Shown here piece by piece: positions 54,301 through 64,000 of a DNA stretch of 64,000 nucleotides. Source of the DNA: Beta vulgaris subsp. vulgaris (lineage: Eukaryota > Streptophyta > Magnoliopsida > Caryophyllales > Amaranthaceae); NCBI RefSeq assembly GCF_026745355.1, contig NC_079209.1, positions 51,567,585-51,631,584 on the forward strand. The letters run 5' to 3'. Under the pieces are notes generated by a model. The model saw nothing but the letters and a program-made list of their open reading frames with translations. It was not told where the DNA came from and did not search any database. A program made the translations under genes and the position numbers. How positions within the stretch are numbered: the first letter of the stretch is position 1; every line of letters begins with the position of its first letter.

Positions 54301-55458
54301 TCCTTGGGAAGTTCATGCTATTACAAAAATTCCGATCTCATTATACGATGTTAGGGATGATTGGACATGGCACTTCTCAAAGGATGGCAATTATAGTGTA
54401 AAGAGTGCGTACTACATTGGATTGGAGGAGAAAAAAGAAGAAGTTGGCTCGTCAAACACCGAGATCATCTCGAGAGTTTGGGACAAATTATGGACAGCAA
54501 AGGTGCCACCAAAAATTCGAAACTTTGGGTGGAAAGCTCTCCATGATGGGCTGCCTGTGAGAAGCAATCTGAAGCGCAGAGGGATGTTGGAGGATGACAC
54601 TTGTCCAGTTTGTGGTGTCGAGGAGGAAACAACCATGCACATGCTAGTGAGATGCGAAGATGCTAGTAAGATATGGTATACCTCACCTCTTAGAATCCAA
54701 GCGAAGGAAGTGAAATGCAAGAGCCTAATGGAGTGGTGCTATGATCTGGTGATACAGTATAGGGAGAAGGAGTGGTGGAATATTTTTTGGAGTATTATAT
54801 GGGGTCTTTGGCTAAAAAGAAATCTGTGGGTATTTGAAGGAAAGAGGAGAGAAACTACAGATGTTACTTAGAAGGCTTTGAGTTTGCTAGGGGAATTTGA
54901 AAAAGCAAATGAAACTATCTTGGGTCCTAGTGTGAGGTCTCCTTGTATGAGCAGATGGCAAGTACCACCTGATGGGTTTTATAAAATAAATGCAGATGCA
55001 GCAATTTTGAAGATGATAGGGTGGGTTATGGCGCGGTGATGAGAGATCATGGTGGAGAGATCATGGCAGCAACTCGTAAGCAACACCATGGCAGCTATGA
55101 GGTAGACATTGCAGAAGTTATGGCAGAAGTTATGGCAGCTCGGCACGGCTTAAGTATAGCTGTAGAGGTTGGGTTGAGAAAGGTGGTCCTCGAAACAGAT
55201 TGTATCAAGCTTTTTCATTACTTAAAGAAAAGGAAATGTGAGAACTCAGCTTTCGGTATGGTGGTCAGGGACATTCTTATGATTTCAGATCAATGTAGCT
55301 CTATTTCTTTCTCACATGTAAAAAGAGAAGGCAATAGTGTTGCTCATGCCCTTGCAAAATTAAGTATTTCTTTTGATGAGATGAGAGTTTGGAGGGAGGA
55401 GTTTCCTTTAGAGGTTCTCTCACTTGTAAGGAAGGACATATCTTTGATGGATGAATAA
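51335..55458 (+). pseudogene. LINE ORF2 (endonuclease, reverse transcriptase, RNase H)
   Basis: The endonuclease spans 51335-52060 (MSWTCRGLGTPHAV, FLSETRLKK, WVCGGDFNLMLVSTEKKGG, KRRSDHLPLLL). Stops follow at 52457-52459 and 52625-52627 in the same frame. Reverse transcriptase spans 52660-53700 (PTKSPGPDG, FRPISLCNVLYKIVAKVLANR, SQSGFVPGRLITDN, LKLDMSKAYDRVEW, RGLRQGDPLSPFLF, then the catalytic FADD). A one-base change in a T run at 53394-53403 shifts the frame just at FADD. Another shift is near 54040. A zf-RVT zinc-binding region lies at 54480-54680 (WTAKVPPKIRNFGWKALH, CPVCGVEEETTMHML..C). After a stop at 54869 and a shift near 55010, the RNase H domain (MGYGAVMRDHGGEIMAA, LETDCIKLF, REGNSVAHALAKLS) runs to 55458. 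It contains a 12-bp tandem duplication (AEVMAEVM). Confidence 0.92.
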
Positions 55459-55495
55459 AATCTCAACAGTTTTCATGTCAAAAAAAAAAAAAAAA

Positions 55496-55850
55496 CGTAT
55501 TCACGCTTAGGCTTCACTATAAGACTCAACTTGGGCTTTTTATTAGCTGGCGCCACAACATTTATCAAGATGTGGCCTGCCTTGTACAAAAAAGTTCGCG
55601 AATTGGACAAAGTTTTTTTTTGTGAATCATACCCGGTTTCCGAAATCCATTTTTGGATCCAATTAATCCAAATTTGAGCCAGGTCAGGCCCTAATTGGAG
55701 GGGGGGAAGCTCTCCCAACATACTCTGTTGTATTCCCAGGACTAGAGCAACTTCCTTACCATTTGATGTACGGTGAATTGGACAAAGCTCATTGATATAC
55801 TTTCTCTACTTTAAAAAGTGAACTTTGACGGTTAAATTGGGCAAAACTCA
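55496..55850. other. Spacer between LINE and CNX7
   Basis: No exon or element end recognised. The minus-strand frame at 55473-55721 has no domain. Confidence 0.45.
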
Positions 55851-55983
55851 TCCAAAGATTCTCTCTCTCGCCATTTGTTATCCAAGTTGAATTCTACACT
55901 TTGGGTACTGCACTGTTGCAGAATCTCTCTGCTGCATCAGTAATCAAATCCGTTTCATCATCTCTATCTATCAATCATAGCAG

Positions 55984-57502
55984 GTAATTTGTTATCCCTC
56001 TTTCTATATCTTATTTTCTACATTATATATTCATATTGTTTTCCTTCACAAGTTTAGTTCTTTGTTTTTCTTATTTAGGAAGTAATATTTTTCTGGGGTT
56101 TCACTAATTCTTGAAATTGATTCACTATTCTACTACATACCATCAATCTTTACCCTTCAATTTTGTGGTGGTAGCTTCATGTTGACCTTTTTTTTTCATT
56201 TTCTTTCTCTTTTACTTAACCAGGTGTTACCTATATTTGAGTATTATCAATGATTTTTATGGATGAATGATGGATTTCTTACTGTTTGATGGGTTGATAG
56301 ATGTGGATGAGAGTGCAACCACTTCAAATTTAATCTGTTTGCACGATATATGTGCTCTTTTTCACCTTCATAGGAAGAGAAAAGAGTATTGGATTTGTTT
56401 CAGTTGGGTTTCCCAGATTCAATTTGCAATTACAACAAGTTTAGATAGGTTTGTCTTTCGGTACAATATGACTTTCACGCTTGACAATGCACTACTTCGA
56501 CCATTAATGTCTCTAATATTCGATTAGTAGATTTTATTAATTGTTGCTATCATGAAAATTACACATTTAGTAAAAAAAAATTATAGCTCAAGGGAACTAC
56601 ATGAATAGTGCAGAAGTCAAATTGTAGCGATTAAGAAAATGGAGAAAGTAATAAGTTCAGATTAGCGAATCCTCATGACACACCCATACTTTGTAGTAAG
56701 TATATTATGTTGAAGAGTTGGTGATGTTTAGTCTAGACTGTTGTTGGGTTCTACAATGATTTTCTGGGTGTTTATGTTTGTCCTTTTGAATTGTAGCCAC
56801 CACAATCTAAGATCATCCTTTCTAGATACTATTGGTGGTAAAATCCTTGTCATTGATGCTTTTTTCGGCACTCAATCATGGAATGGCTGAAATAAAGTGC
56901 TTAAGTTGCAAGTTGGAATCCATTTAAATTTTGACCTTTCTTGTGTTCTCTAGTGTTGATGATATTGTGTGATTCTTATTGTAAGTGGAAGATGAAGGGA
57001 GAGACTCATGTAGTACTGAAGTTGTTCAACTTCTCCTTTTATTTGTAGTAGCAGAATATACTTAAAAATGTCATTTTCATGTGTTTTGGAACAAGTAGTG
57101 AGTTCTAGACTCTAAATCTCTTCTTCATTCGTTTCTGTGATTTTATCATTTCATAATAGCATTAGCCACTGTGTTTCAGTGTGTTGCAACTAACAGCATG
57201 GAGCCTTGCGCCTTGATTTTAATTTCAGTTGCAATTTGCACATTTTGTTTAGCAAGAGAGATTCTGTCATATCCTGTCGCTCAGTTTAATTAGACATAGG
57301 TCTTGTGCTTCTCCTATATTTTAAAGAGTCCTGCTCCTGGGCGTTACTTTGATCAGATATACCTGGGCTCACTCCACTAGTGATGTTGAATATCAACTCT
57401 AGGAACATAGGATGACAATTTCCTTTTTTAATATCTACCTACTTGTGTGTCGACTATCAACTATAATATTGGCGTTTTAATTAGTTCATCTGATTCAACA
57501 AG
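55984..57502 (+). other. Probable 5' UTR intron of CNX7
   Basis: A CT-rich leader-like stretch (55850-55983) ends ATAGCAG followed by GTAATTTG. AACAAG directly before ATG 57503 can serve as the acceptor. The 1.5 kb between is T-rich, as introns are, and has no convincing exon; the frame at 56267-56527 is dismissed. Inferred, not proven. Confidence 0.45.
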
Positions 57503-57811
57503 ATGGTGCTGAACAATCAAACTGAAAGTCAAGGTAACACAGATGGAAGGAATGGGGAGTCATCAATCGAGCTAAAGGTTCTATTTTTTGCCAGAGCTCG
57601 GGATTTGACTGGTTTAGCTGATATGCCACTGGAGGTAACATCTGGTAGCACAGCCCGTGATTGTTTGGATAAGATTGTCACCCGCTTTCCAGGCCTCGAA
57701 GATATACGAGGGTGCATGGTGCTGGCTTTGAATGAGGAGTATGCATCTGAATCGGCCGTCGTTAAGCATAGGGATGAACTAGCCATCATACCACCAATAA
57801 GTGGAGGGTGA
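57503..57811 (+). CDS. CNX7: Molybdopterin synthase sulfur-carrier subunit (MoaD/MOCS2A type)
   Basis: A single uninterrupted 102-residue frame starts at [10 protein letters not shown]. Residues ~22-102 are a ubiquitin-like MoaD fold: [20 protein letters not shown], '[19 protein letters not shown]', '[10 protein letters not shown]' and '[14 protein letters not shown]' (the last with an extra residue before it). The terminal Gly-Gly is the defining feature. It is adenylated and converted to a thiocarboxylate by the E1-like CNX5/MOCS3. With the large subunit CNX6/MOCS2B, it then puts two sulfurs on precursor Z to make molybdopterin in the cytosol. This is needed for nitrate reductase, xanthine dehydrogenase, aldehyde oxidase and sulfite oxidase. 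Length and start agree with plant homologues (about 96-102). Large and small subunits are separate genes in plants, and the large one is not in this window. Confidence 0.95.
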   Translation: MVLNNQTESQGNTDGRNGESSIELKVLFFARARDLTGLADMPLEVTSGSTARDCLDKIVTRFPGLEDIRGCMVLALNEEYASESAVVKHRDELAIIPPISGG

Positions 57812-57946
57812 TCATTCCTTGTATATGTTAAATGAGAGAAATAAATCCTGTAGTTCCTTGTATAAAATTAAATGAGAAAGATAAGTGGTTGACCAATGTG
57901 ATCTGCAAGTTACAGACTTTGTAGTTTGTATGTTAAAAGCATAATT

Positions 57947-58080
57947 CAATTCTGCTTCCTGGTTACAGACTTTAGAGTACAGATACAATTTGATTATCAT
58001 TTTATTCTCAAATCAATTCTGCTTCCTGGTTACAGACTTCAGGGTACAGAAATCAATCAGATTATGATTTTATTCTCAGT
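57947..58080. repeat. 67-bp tandem duplication in the CNX7 3' region
   Basis: CAATTCTGCTTCCTGGTTAC and the following bases to TTTATTCTCA occur at 57947 and again at 58014 with a few changes. Likely a simple duplication in the 3' UTR or just beyond it. Confidence 0.8.
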
Positions 58081-59093
58081 TGTTTTGGAACTTGTAGATT
58101 TGCTTACGCCGAATCTGCTCAGTTGGGACTTGGGAAATCAAGTCTTCATTCTAATGTGAACTAAGAATGTGTCCATGACCGAATATGCAAATCACCATGA
58201 AACTGAGTTTTTGGAAATGGAATTGACAAAAACTGCTACTACCTTCATTTTGTTGCCTTCTGACCTGTTGCTGGTCAGTAGGCAGTTCTTTGCACGGGAA
58301 CGAGTGGCCGAGTGGGCAACCGTTGCTGCAACTCATTGGATAGTTCTTTGTCTGCTGACAAGTTGCAGATGTTGTAAGAAGAGCTTGCAATGTCAATTAT
58401 GTGGTACACACAAAGAGCACGCAACATCTAAGTTATTCTTTATCTTAATTTCTAATTAATTGTTTTGGTAACGTTGTTGATCCCTTGATTGGTTGATCAG
58501 GTACGAGCTAGGAGCTAAAATCACCGCAGGAAATTGGATGTGGTAGGGATGAGTAGGAGCACCGAGCACGTATAAATGGAGGAACGATTGGTTATGTTGG
58601 CCATTTGTAAAATTGGACAATATCCAATGTCAGCTTTGAGTAGATGACTTTAGGAGTCCATTACTAGTTCTTAATTGTATTTTCAATAAGTTTAAAGATG
58701 AAAGTATCATTATAATTTATAAGTATAAAAAACGTTGGAAGTAGTTCTTAAATTCTAGATTAGAGAATTTATCACCAACATGTCAGTTGATTCGGGAACT
58801 GACAAGAATATATGAAAGTTACAATTATTGAAGCCAAAATAAGAGAAAAGAGTCGAGGAATTATACGTGGAAACCATCAAGGGTGAATTCCACGAATGAC
58901 ATTGAGTTCACGAATCCACTGTGTTTTTTTAACTACACAAGGTGTGACGTCAAGTCGTTACAAACATTTCGCATAAGTTGTGTTAGTAATATAGTAGTAT
59001 AATGTGAACCTAATGCTAATTCATGTGATTTATATAAAAAAAAAGTCATTATATTAATAAATAGATTAAAAAAAAAGAGTATATATAGATTTA
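58081..59093. other. Intergenic after CNX7, no gene seen
   Basis: The 96-residue frame at 58169-58459 and its antisense partner (58151-58396) have no recognised domain. The rest is AT-rich. Confidence 0.4.
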
Positions 59094-59493
59094 GGGTATG
59101 TTTGGCACAAGCTTTTTAGGTAGCTTTTAGTGTCTTGACTCAGTCAAAACACTGATTAGAAAAAATAATAGTGTTTGGCAAGGTAGTAGTGTAAGTAGCT
59201 TTTAGTGGTACAAGTAATGTTTTAGTAGTGTTTGTCAAAAGCTACAATTTGTAGCTTTGGGGGTAGTTTTTTTAGTGGTGTATAAATTATATGTTAAAGT
59301 TTTGTTTGAATTTTTAACTAGTTATTCTTAAACAGCTACTTTGACAGCTTCTTTTACCGAACATCAAAATTTTATACCGCTACTTTGACAACTACAGCTA
59401 ACAGTTACACACAAACCAACAACTACCAACATAGCTAACAGCTACTCTTACAGCTAAAAGCTACCACCATAACTACTGTTGCTGAACACGCCC
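59094..59493. mobile_element. MITE, 400 bp, TTA/TCA flanks
   Basis: Left GGGTATGTTTGGCACAAGC..., then GTAGCTTTTAG; right, in complement, GGGCGTGTTCAGCAACAG..., then GTAGCTTTTAGCTG. Flanks TTA (59091-59093) and TCA (59494-59496) are an imperfect 3-bp target. The inside repeats 'AGCTACT' and 'ACAGCTA' phrases. Harbinger-like by ends. Confidence 0.65.
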
Positions 59494-59496
59494 TCA

Positions 59497-60118
59497 AAAG
59501 TTTGACTATGTGAAAAAAGCTACTATGTCACTAACTGAAGATTTCATCATGATAAATTAACGTAAGAAAGAATGACTATATTAAAAAAAATCGATCACTA
59601 AGCTAGAAAGTAATTGTATAGTATAACTTAAGATTTTTAAAAGGTTACTATATGGAAAAAAGAGTCACTATGTTTAATAAATAGTTTTGATCCACAATAA
59701 TATTAGTGTGGACCAAGTCCATGTAAGAAAGAGATTGAGATATACAATGCTCAAAATGGAAAGAGAGTTGGAATGGATTTTCTATACGCAAGGGGCCATA
59801 TAATATACAACCAATAACCAATATATCCCTTGCCTAACTAACTATGGAGGATAAATGACGACTCCTCAATTTTGCAAAATCAGGTATTATAATCTATATC
59901 CTTGCTCTTGCAAAGTGCCAATCCGCGTGACCTTGCCCAATTAGTAGATCTTGGACCATTCAACATGCAAAAAAGTAATTAATTTGACATATAATGTACA
60001 TTCTCATTACATCTCGTGTACATGTCGAAAATACAAAAAGTAACTGATTTGACAGTTACTGTTCACCATTTAATAACTGATTTGATGTCAATCGCCATCA
60101 TTTCCCCCATATACTGTT
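59497..60118. other. Intergenic, no gene seen
   Basis: AT-rich sequence. No coding exon recognised. Confidence 0.45.
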
Positions 60119-60663
60119 CACCACTTCTCTCTTTTCCACACTCAACCTCCTTGTACATTCTTGGCTTCGTGGTTGTTCATTAACAAAATCAAAATTTACA
60201 ATGACATCCCCCAGCTGAAAGTAACCCAATTCCTGAAGCTGATGTCAAGTGAGTAATTTGCAATCTTTGTACATTGGGTGTGTTGATGTTTGTTCACTAA
60301 TGAAATTCAATATGTACAATTACAGTCTCATACCGAAATTCACCACTTCTCTCTTTTCCACCCTCAACATCCTGGTACATTCTTGGCTTCGTGGTTATTC
60401 ATTAATAAAATCAAAATGTACCATGACAACCCCCAGCTGAAAGTAACCCAATTCATGAAGCTGATGTCAAGTGAGTAATTTGCAATCTTTGTAAACTGGG
60501 TGTGTTGATGTTTGTTCACTAATGAAATTCAATATGTACAATTACAGTCCCATACCGAAATATGTCAAGTGTGTAATTCCCAATCTTTGTACACTGGTGT
60601 GTTTGATGTTTGTTCACTAATGAAATTCAATATGTACAATTACAGTTTCATACCGAAATTCAA
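60119..60663 (+). repeat. 222-bp tandem repeat, 2.5 copies
   Basis: 'CCACTTCTCTCTTTTCCAC' occurs at 60121 and 60343, and 'GTGAGTAATTTGCAATCTTTG' (21 bases, given here as start and end: GTGAGTAATT...ATCTTTG) at 60249 and 60471, so the unit is 222 bp. A third copy from about 60565 has only the last ~100 bp. Short frames (60249-60706) arise from it and are not genes. Confidence 0.85.
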
Positions 60664-60845
60664 TAAAATCACAATGTACACTGATGGTCATTGCTTTGAT
60701 CACTGAAAATCTCCAAATGTACACTCGTATATTATTATACATCAAACCATATGCATTTGTACATTAAAAAAATTGTTTCACGTGATGAGAGAGAAAGAGC
60801 TTGCCCACTTTCAAAAATACTGCCAAAAGCCAGCCACATGGGCAA

Positions 60846-60869
60846 GGTGTAGGATGCTTATCCTACACC
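60846..60869. repeat. Perfect short hairpin
   Basis: Arms GGTGTAGGAT and ATCCTACACC around a GCTT loop, followed by a third copy of the left arm at 60872-60881 (GGTGTAGGAT). It lies about 45 bp before the 5' end of a mini-Helitron. Confidence 0.7.
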
Positions 60870-60913
60870 TCGGTGTAGGATCTAATTTGCGGACCTTGCC
60901 TGTTTGAGTTTAA

Positions 60914-61251
60914 TTTATACCAATATATTAAAAGACGTGTATGATAATGTATACACGTCATATGTCACCTCTGTTATTCCACTTTAATAGTCCAATTTGT
61001 ACATAGTCATGTTGATTAGCAGGTAAAATTAGCTTGCAACAAAATTTGAACCCATAACCTCTTACTATTCTAGCATGACACAATTACCATCTTAACCAAC
61101 TCTTAATCATGCTTTGAGTGTCCACAATATTATATATGTATCTTTTAAATGTTGAGTTTTCCTTAATATATTTTAGTGTGAATGATAAAAATGCGTATCA
61201 ACTTCGAAAACGCAATGCCAACCCGAGGCAACGCCCGAGTCCAAATACTAG
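60914..61251 (+). mobile_element. Mini-Helitron, same family as 3219-3568
   Basis: It starts TTATACCAATATATTAAAAG and ends with an ACCCGAGGCAACGCCCGAGT stem region, CCAAATA and CTAG at 61248-61251, followed by T. The 5' TC has changed to TT. Internal blocks ('TTGCAACAAAATTTGAACCC', 'AACCAACTCTTAATCATGC') match the minus-strand copy at the other end of the window. Confidence 0.65.
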
Positions 61252-61736
61252 TTTTTCGCTAAACTAAGACCCTTTGTAGTCTGTACACCTTCGTGTTGTC
61301 TCATGAGAGTAGTTGTATATTGAAGAACATAATAGAAAGAAACCATTTTATAAGTTTGAGGAATTACCTTTTTCTTGTTAATTATTTTTTAGGATGAAAT
61401 TTATTTTGAGTTTCAATTTGATCCAAGTTCTCTTGAGTTGATTATATCATTACATTATAAAAATAATTTGAGGACACTTCAATAGAATATCATTTTGCAA
61501 TTTCCTTCCTAACAACATTATTAATGCTGAATTAAGTGTATTCTTGTTTTCTTAAGAGAGAAATCATGTTAGATGATAACTGATAAGGACATGATTGCAA
61601 GTCTAAGCAATGTAGAAGTTGGTAGATAATGCACTGAAAATTCTATTCACGCCAAGTAAGTTCAGATGCTTTCCAATAAATTTTAATGAGTTCATATAAG
61701 TTATGGTAAGTCAGAATACTATATAGTAATATATTA
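61252..61736. other. Intergenic, nothing seen
   Basis: AT-rich, no exon or RNA gene recognised. Confidence 0.45.
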
Positions 61737-61984
61737 CTTTTGTTTTTTTAGTTGATTCGTTTTTCCTTGACACACATGTCAATGTATTTTAGACTTTTAT
61801 ATCTCTAATTATTAATAAGTAAAAATTACAAAAAGTTGATATTATGAAAATATACATTAAACGAATCTAACAAAACCTCACATGACTATATTTTTCCTCA
61901 AGTACAAATCACAAAAGATAGTCAAAGTTACCTATGTGAATAATATCAAAAGTCAAAACGGGTCATCTAAAAAAATGGAGGAAG
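61737..61984. mobile_element. Stowaway-like MITE, 248 bp
   Basis: Right end 'AAAAAAATGGAGGAAG' before TA and left end CTTTTGTTTTTTTAGTTGAT after TA are imperfect complements. It carries 'CACATGACTATATTTTTCCT', a phrase shared with the repeats near 11240, 15880 and 47860. Confidence 0.6.
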
Positions 61985-62129
61985 TAACTTTTAATAGGTT
62001 TGAGATGTTCGATTCATATAAATTCAGGAGAAAGTTAATCAACGCACATTAAATTGTATTTCTTATTCTTTTTTCCTTTTCTTCCAAAATATATAAATAT
62101 TAAACCTAACCAATTAATAATACTTTTTC

Positions 62130-62212
62130 CGTTCTAAAATAATTGAAACACTTCTCCCTCTTATATGAACGCTTTTTGAGAGAAGTGTTTCACTTACTTC
62201 AGCCGGACAAGT
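62130..62212. mobile_element. Truncated Stowaway-like MITE
   Basis: Left end CTTTTTCCGTTCTAAAATAA and inner 'GAAACACTTCTC' pair with 'GAGAAGTGTTTC', as in the MITE at 1849-1939, but the right end has decayed. Confidence 0.5.
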
Positions 62213-62768
62213 ACAAATTTGTTAGAGAGAAATTAGGCCATCAAATTAGGTATGAAGAATCATCCTGAAGATTAGGCATTATTCCCTCTATTAGGCAACT
62301 TAAACAGAGTGAAAACAACGTCAAAAATTGTTCCATGTTCAAGAGCTATCTGACATTATCTATGCCTTGTCCTAAATCCAAATAACACATCTCATTTGTC
62401 TTCTTCCTTAAAGCCCCAAATAATTTTCTGTTACAATATTCTCTTCTTCCTTCATTGCACTCAACCAATTCTAAGTTCACTTGCAATTATGTGGAATTCT
62501 TCATTGATTACATCATTACATGCATTGAATTCAATTCATAAAAAAAAAGTAACAATATCATTCAATTCATTTTGCTTTGCCTTCAAATTTAAATAGTAAA
62601 TACATACAATGTATAATAATGTATATACACTATGTAAACATGAATGAGATATACAGAATTTTATTCCAAGAAAAATAAATAATAAAAATGTAAGTATGTA
62701 AAATTAATCGGTATAATATACATCATACATGAGATGTATCATCATCATATGTATAATACATAACTGTG

Positions 62769-63113
62769 TTAAAGAAAGAAAAAAGCAAACAGAGGGAGTA
62801 GATGGAGCAAAGAGATGCAAGATATGGAAGCATCCGATTTTCTACTTTGAGTAACAATAACAGTTGTTGGTGTTAATTTCGGGCTTCTCCTGGAATTCGC
62901 CGCAAGTTTTCGAGTATTATGCGATGAACAAAGACGATCACAGTTAGCATGAACTTCATTTATTGCCTTAATACTGCTGCTGCTACTCACTGCATAACTC
63001 AAGCTATGTTGATCATCTCGTTGTGCTGATGAACTCTGAATAACTTGTGACATGATAAGCATTGAGCACACCAAGAATAGTACATGAAATCGACAATGTC
63101 GCAACTGTGACAT
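62769..63113 (-). CDS. Small predicted secreted (possibly membrane-anchored) protein, unknown function
   Basis: A single exon of 114 residues starts at ATG 63113 (MSQLRHCRFHVLFLVCSMLI). Residues 1 to about 29 look like a signal peptide (basic start, hydrophobic core, cut near SSSAQ). The middle is polar with a run of Ser (residues ~45-49), a Cys pair (NCDRLC), and a basic stretch (NTRKLAANSRRSPK) like a processing site. The last ~18 residues are strongly hydrophobic (LLHLLPLFAFFFL), as in a GPI-anchor signal or a membrane tail. A TATA box (63251-63258 on the plus strand) lies 138 bp upstream, which supports a real gene. I do not recognise the family. The size and layout would fit a signalling-peptide precursor, but no CLE, RALF, PSK, CEP or IDA motif is seen. 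The in-frame TTG at 63134 is not used as the start. Confidence 0.65.
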   Translation of the reverse strand: MSQLRHCRFHVLFLVCSMLIMSQVIQSSSAQRDDQHSLSYAVSSSSSIKAINEVHANCDRLCSSHNTRKLAANSRRSPKLTPTTVIVTQSRKSDASISCISLLHLLPLFAFFFL

Positions 63114-63250
63114 TTTGCGTAAGTAAATCTCCAACTGGCTTGGATGATTGTGCGTGCTTTGTATTGGTTTTGGTTGATGAAGAGGAGTTGAAGTTGTTTT
63201 TGGTGGGAATTTATTGGGTGAGATGAGGAAAGAATAGGAATGGGTATAGT

Positions 63251-63258
63251 TATAAATA
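63251..63258 (-). promoter_or_regulatory. TATA box of the secreted-protein gene
   Basis: On the minus strand TATTTATA within CCCGTATTTATAACTATA, 138 bases before ATG 63113 and followed by a CT/A-rich leader. Confidence 0.55.
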
Positions 63259-63299
63259 CGGGTTAATACTCTAACTAGTTGAGGTTTACCAGATTACGT

Positions 63300-64000
63300 C
63301 GTCTATGGTTGGGTTTTTCTTGGGACATCTTCCTGACTACTTTGGGTTTAATTACTCTACTTGCTTTCAATCTACTGCTACTCCAGCTCATCTTTATAAC
63401 CTCTAATTGAGATAAGGATTTTCTTACTCTACGACACTGCTAATATAGATAGCACATTTTTGGAGCTTCTTCCAATCTTACGTGGACGATATTAAGTTTT
63501 TAGATTAATGCAAAGCGAATAATATTTTTCATAGTATTCTCTTGGTTAATTCTTTTAAAATTTGAATAGAACATTTATCGACTTGTCGATTTTGATTTTG
63601 TAAAGCTAATAATGTTTACATTGTTCCTTAGATTAGTAGGGTGTAATAGTGTCTCATAATGGGTTGATATGTGATATAAACAGTTTTTAGCTTATGATAG
63701 GTAATTAGGTATCAAGTGTCGGATTCCCAAATTTGGGTGTCATTCTCTGTTGTTGTACATACTAGTATATGTTTAGCAAGTCAAGCGGCTCAGAGAAATG
63801 ATAAACATCTAATTGCTAGATGTTTGCCAAACATCTAACATTAATGTGGCAACATGTGAGTGGTACACATGTCACTATATTGTTTATCCAAACAAATTAC
63901 TTTTTCCAATTTTTAAAACTTGTATATCTCAAAAAATATATTTTAGAAAAAAATAAAAAATATACCAATATTCATATATTTTTATTCTCTACAAATAGAC
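63300..64000. other. Intergenic, nothing seen
   Basis: AT-rich. No coding exon, RNA gene or element boundary recognised to the end of the window. 'ACATCTAATTGCTAGATGTTTG' near 63805 is a short inverted repeat (ACATCTA...TAGATGT). Confidence 0.45.

Larger units (their letters stand above)
50076..55495 (+). mobile_element. L1-type LINE, decayed
   Basis: Two ORFs in the order of plant L1 elements (ORF1 with CCHC knuckle; ORF2 with endonuclease, reverse transcriptase, zinc-finger and RNase H regions), ending in a 16-base A tail at 55480-55495. The 5' end is missing or replaced by the minisatellite. No target duplication was found, although the 3' flank starts CGTATTCACGC. ORF2 has at least two stops and three frame changes, so it is inactive. 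Confidence 0.92.

Noticed and set aside
56267..56527. 86-residue frame upstream of CNX7
   Set aside because: It lies in the probable 5' UTR intron and has no recognised domain.
58169..58459. 96-residue frame downstream of CNX7
   Set aside because: No domain, no splice structure and an equally open antisense frame.

Overview
This is plant nuclear DNA, almost certainly from a eudicot. It is AT-rich, with small intron-bearing genes scattered among plant-type transposable elements: Stowaway- and Tourist-like MITEs, mini-Helitrons, tRNA-derived SINEs, a MULE, an L1-type LINE and a Ty3/gypsy element with long LTRs. A Caryophyllales/Amaranthaceae-type host (beet, spinach, quinoa relatives) is a guess from the repeat style only.

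Six host genes look usable. Three are RCI2/PMP3 small membrane proteins (13411-15316, 18601-19810, 39646-39995), all on the + strand with one intron at the same place. One is a SKIP1-like F-box protein (42322-45478, +). One is the molybdopterin synthase sulfur-carrier subunit CNX7/MOCS2A (57503-57811, +). One is a small predicted secreted protein of unknown function (62769-63113, -). A seventh locus (49152-49594, +) is a first-exon fragment split by a MITE.

Layout. 1-5.5 kb: a solo LTR with a perfect 5-bp target duplication, two mini-Helitrons, a TIR element full of short palindromes, and two SINEs with clear target duplications. 5.57-9.33 kb: a complete MULE (long TIRs, exact 10-bp target duplication) with a decayed, internally deleted transposase and, converging on it from the other TIR, an intact two-exon GRF-zinc-finger/coiled-coil/membrane protein gene. 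9.4-16.1 kb: MITEs, some carrying GATCA arrays, around the first RCI2 gene. 17.3-17.9 kb: the 3' end of a Helitron with helicase remains. 20.1-21.5 kb: a poly(A)-tailed retroposon. 23.8-38.6 kb: a nest in which an outer TIR element holds two Tourist-like MITEs in tandem, and the second MITE is split by an 11.6-kb Ty3/gypsy retrotransposon with 2.5-kb LTRs. 38.7-39.5 kb: a foldback element. 39.6-45.5 kb: the third RCI2 gene and SKIP1. 48.5-55.5 kb: a palindrome, a SINE, the interrupted exon, a minisatellite and a decayed LINE. 55.9-64 kb: CNX7, a 222-bp tandem repeat, a second copy of the mini-Helitron family, MITEs and the secreted-protein gene.

The host genes do not form a pathway. The RCI2 genes are tandem duplicates pushed apart by transposons (about 3 kb between copies 1 and 2, about 20 kb between 2 and 3). 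The best candidate for something new is the two-gene MULE: its second gene resembles none of the MULE partners I know of and sits where mudrB sits in maize MuDR. Coordinates of splice sites and element ends were read by eye.
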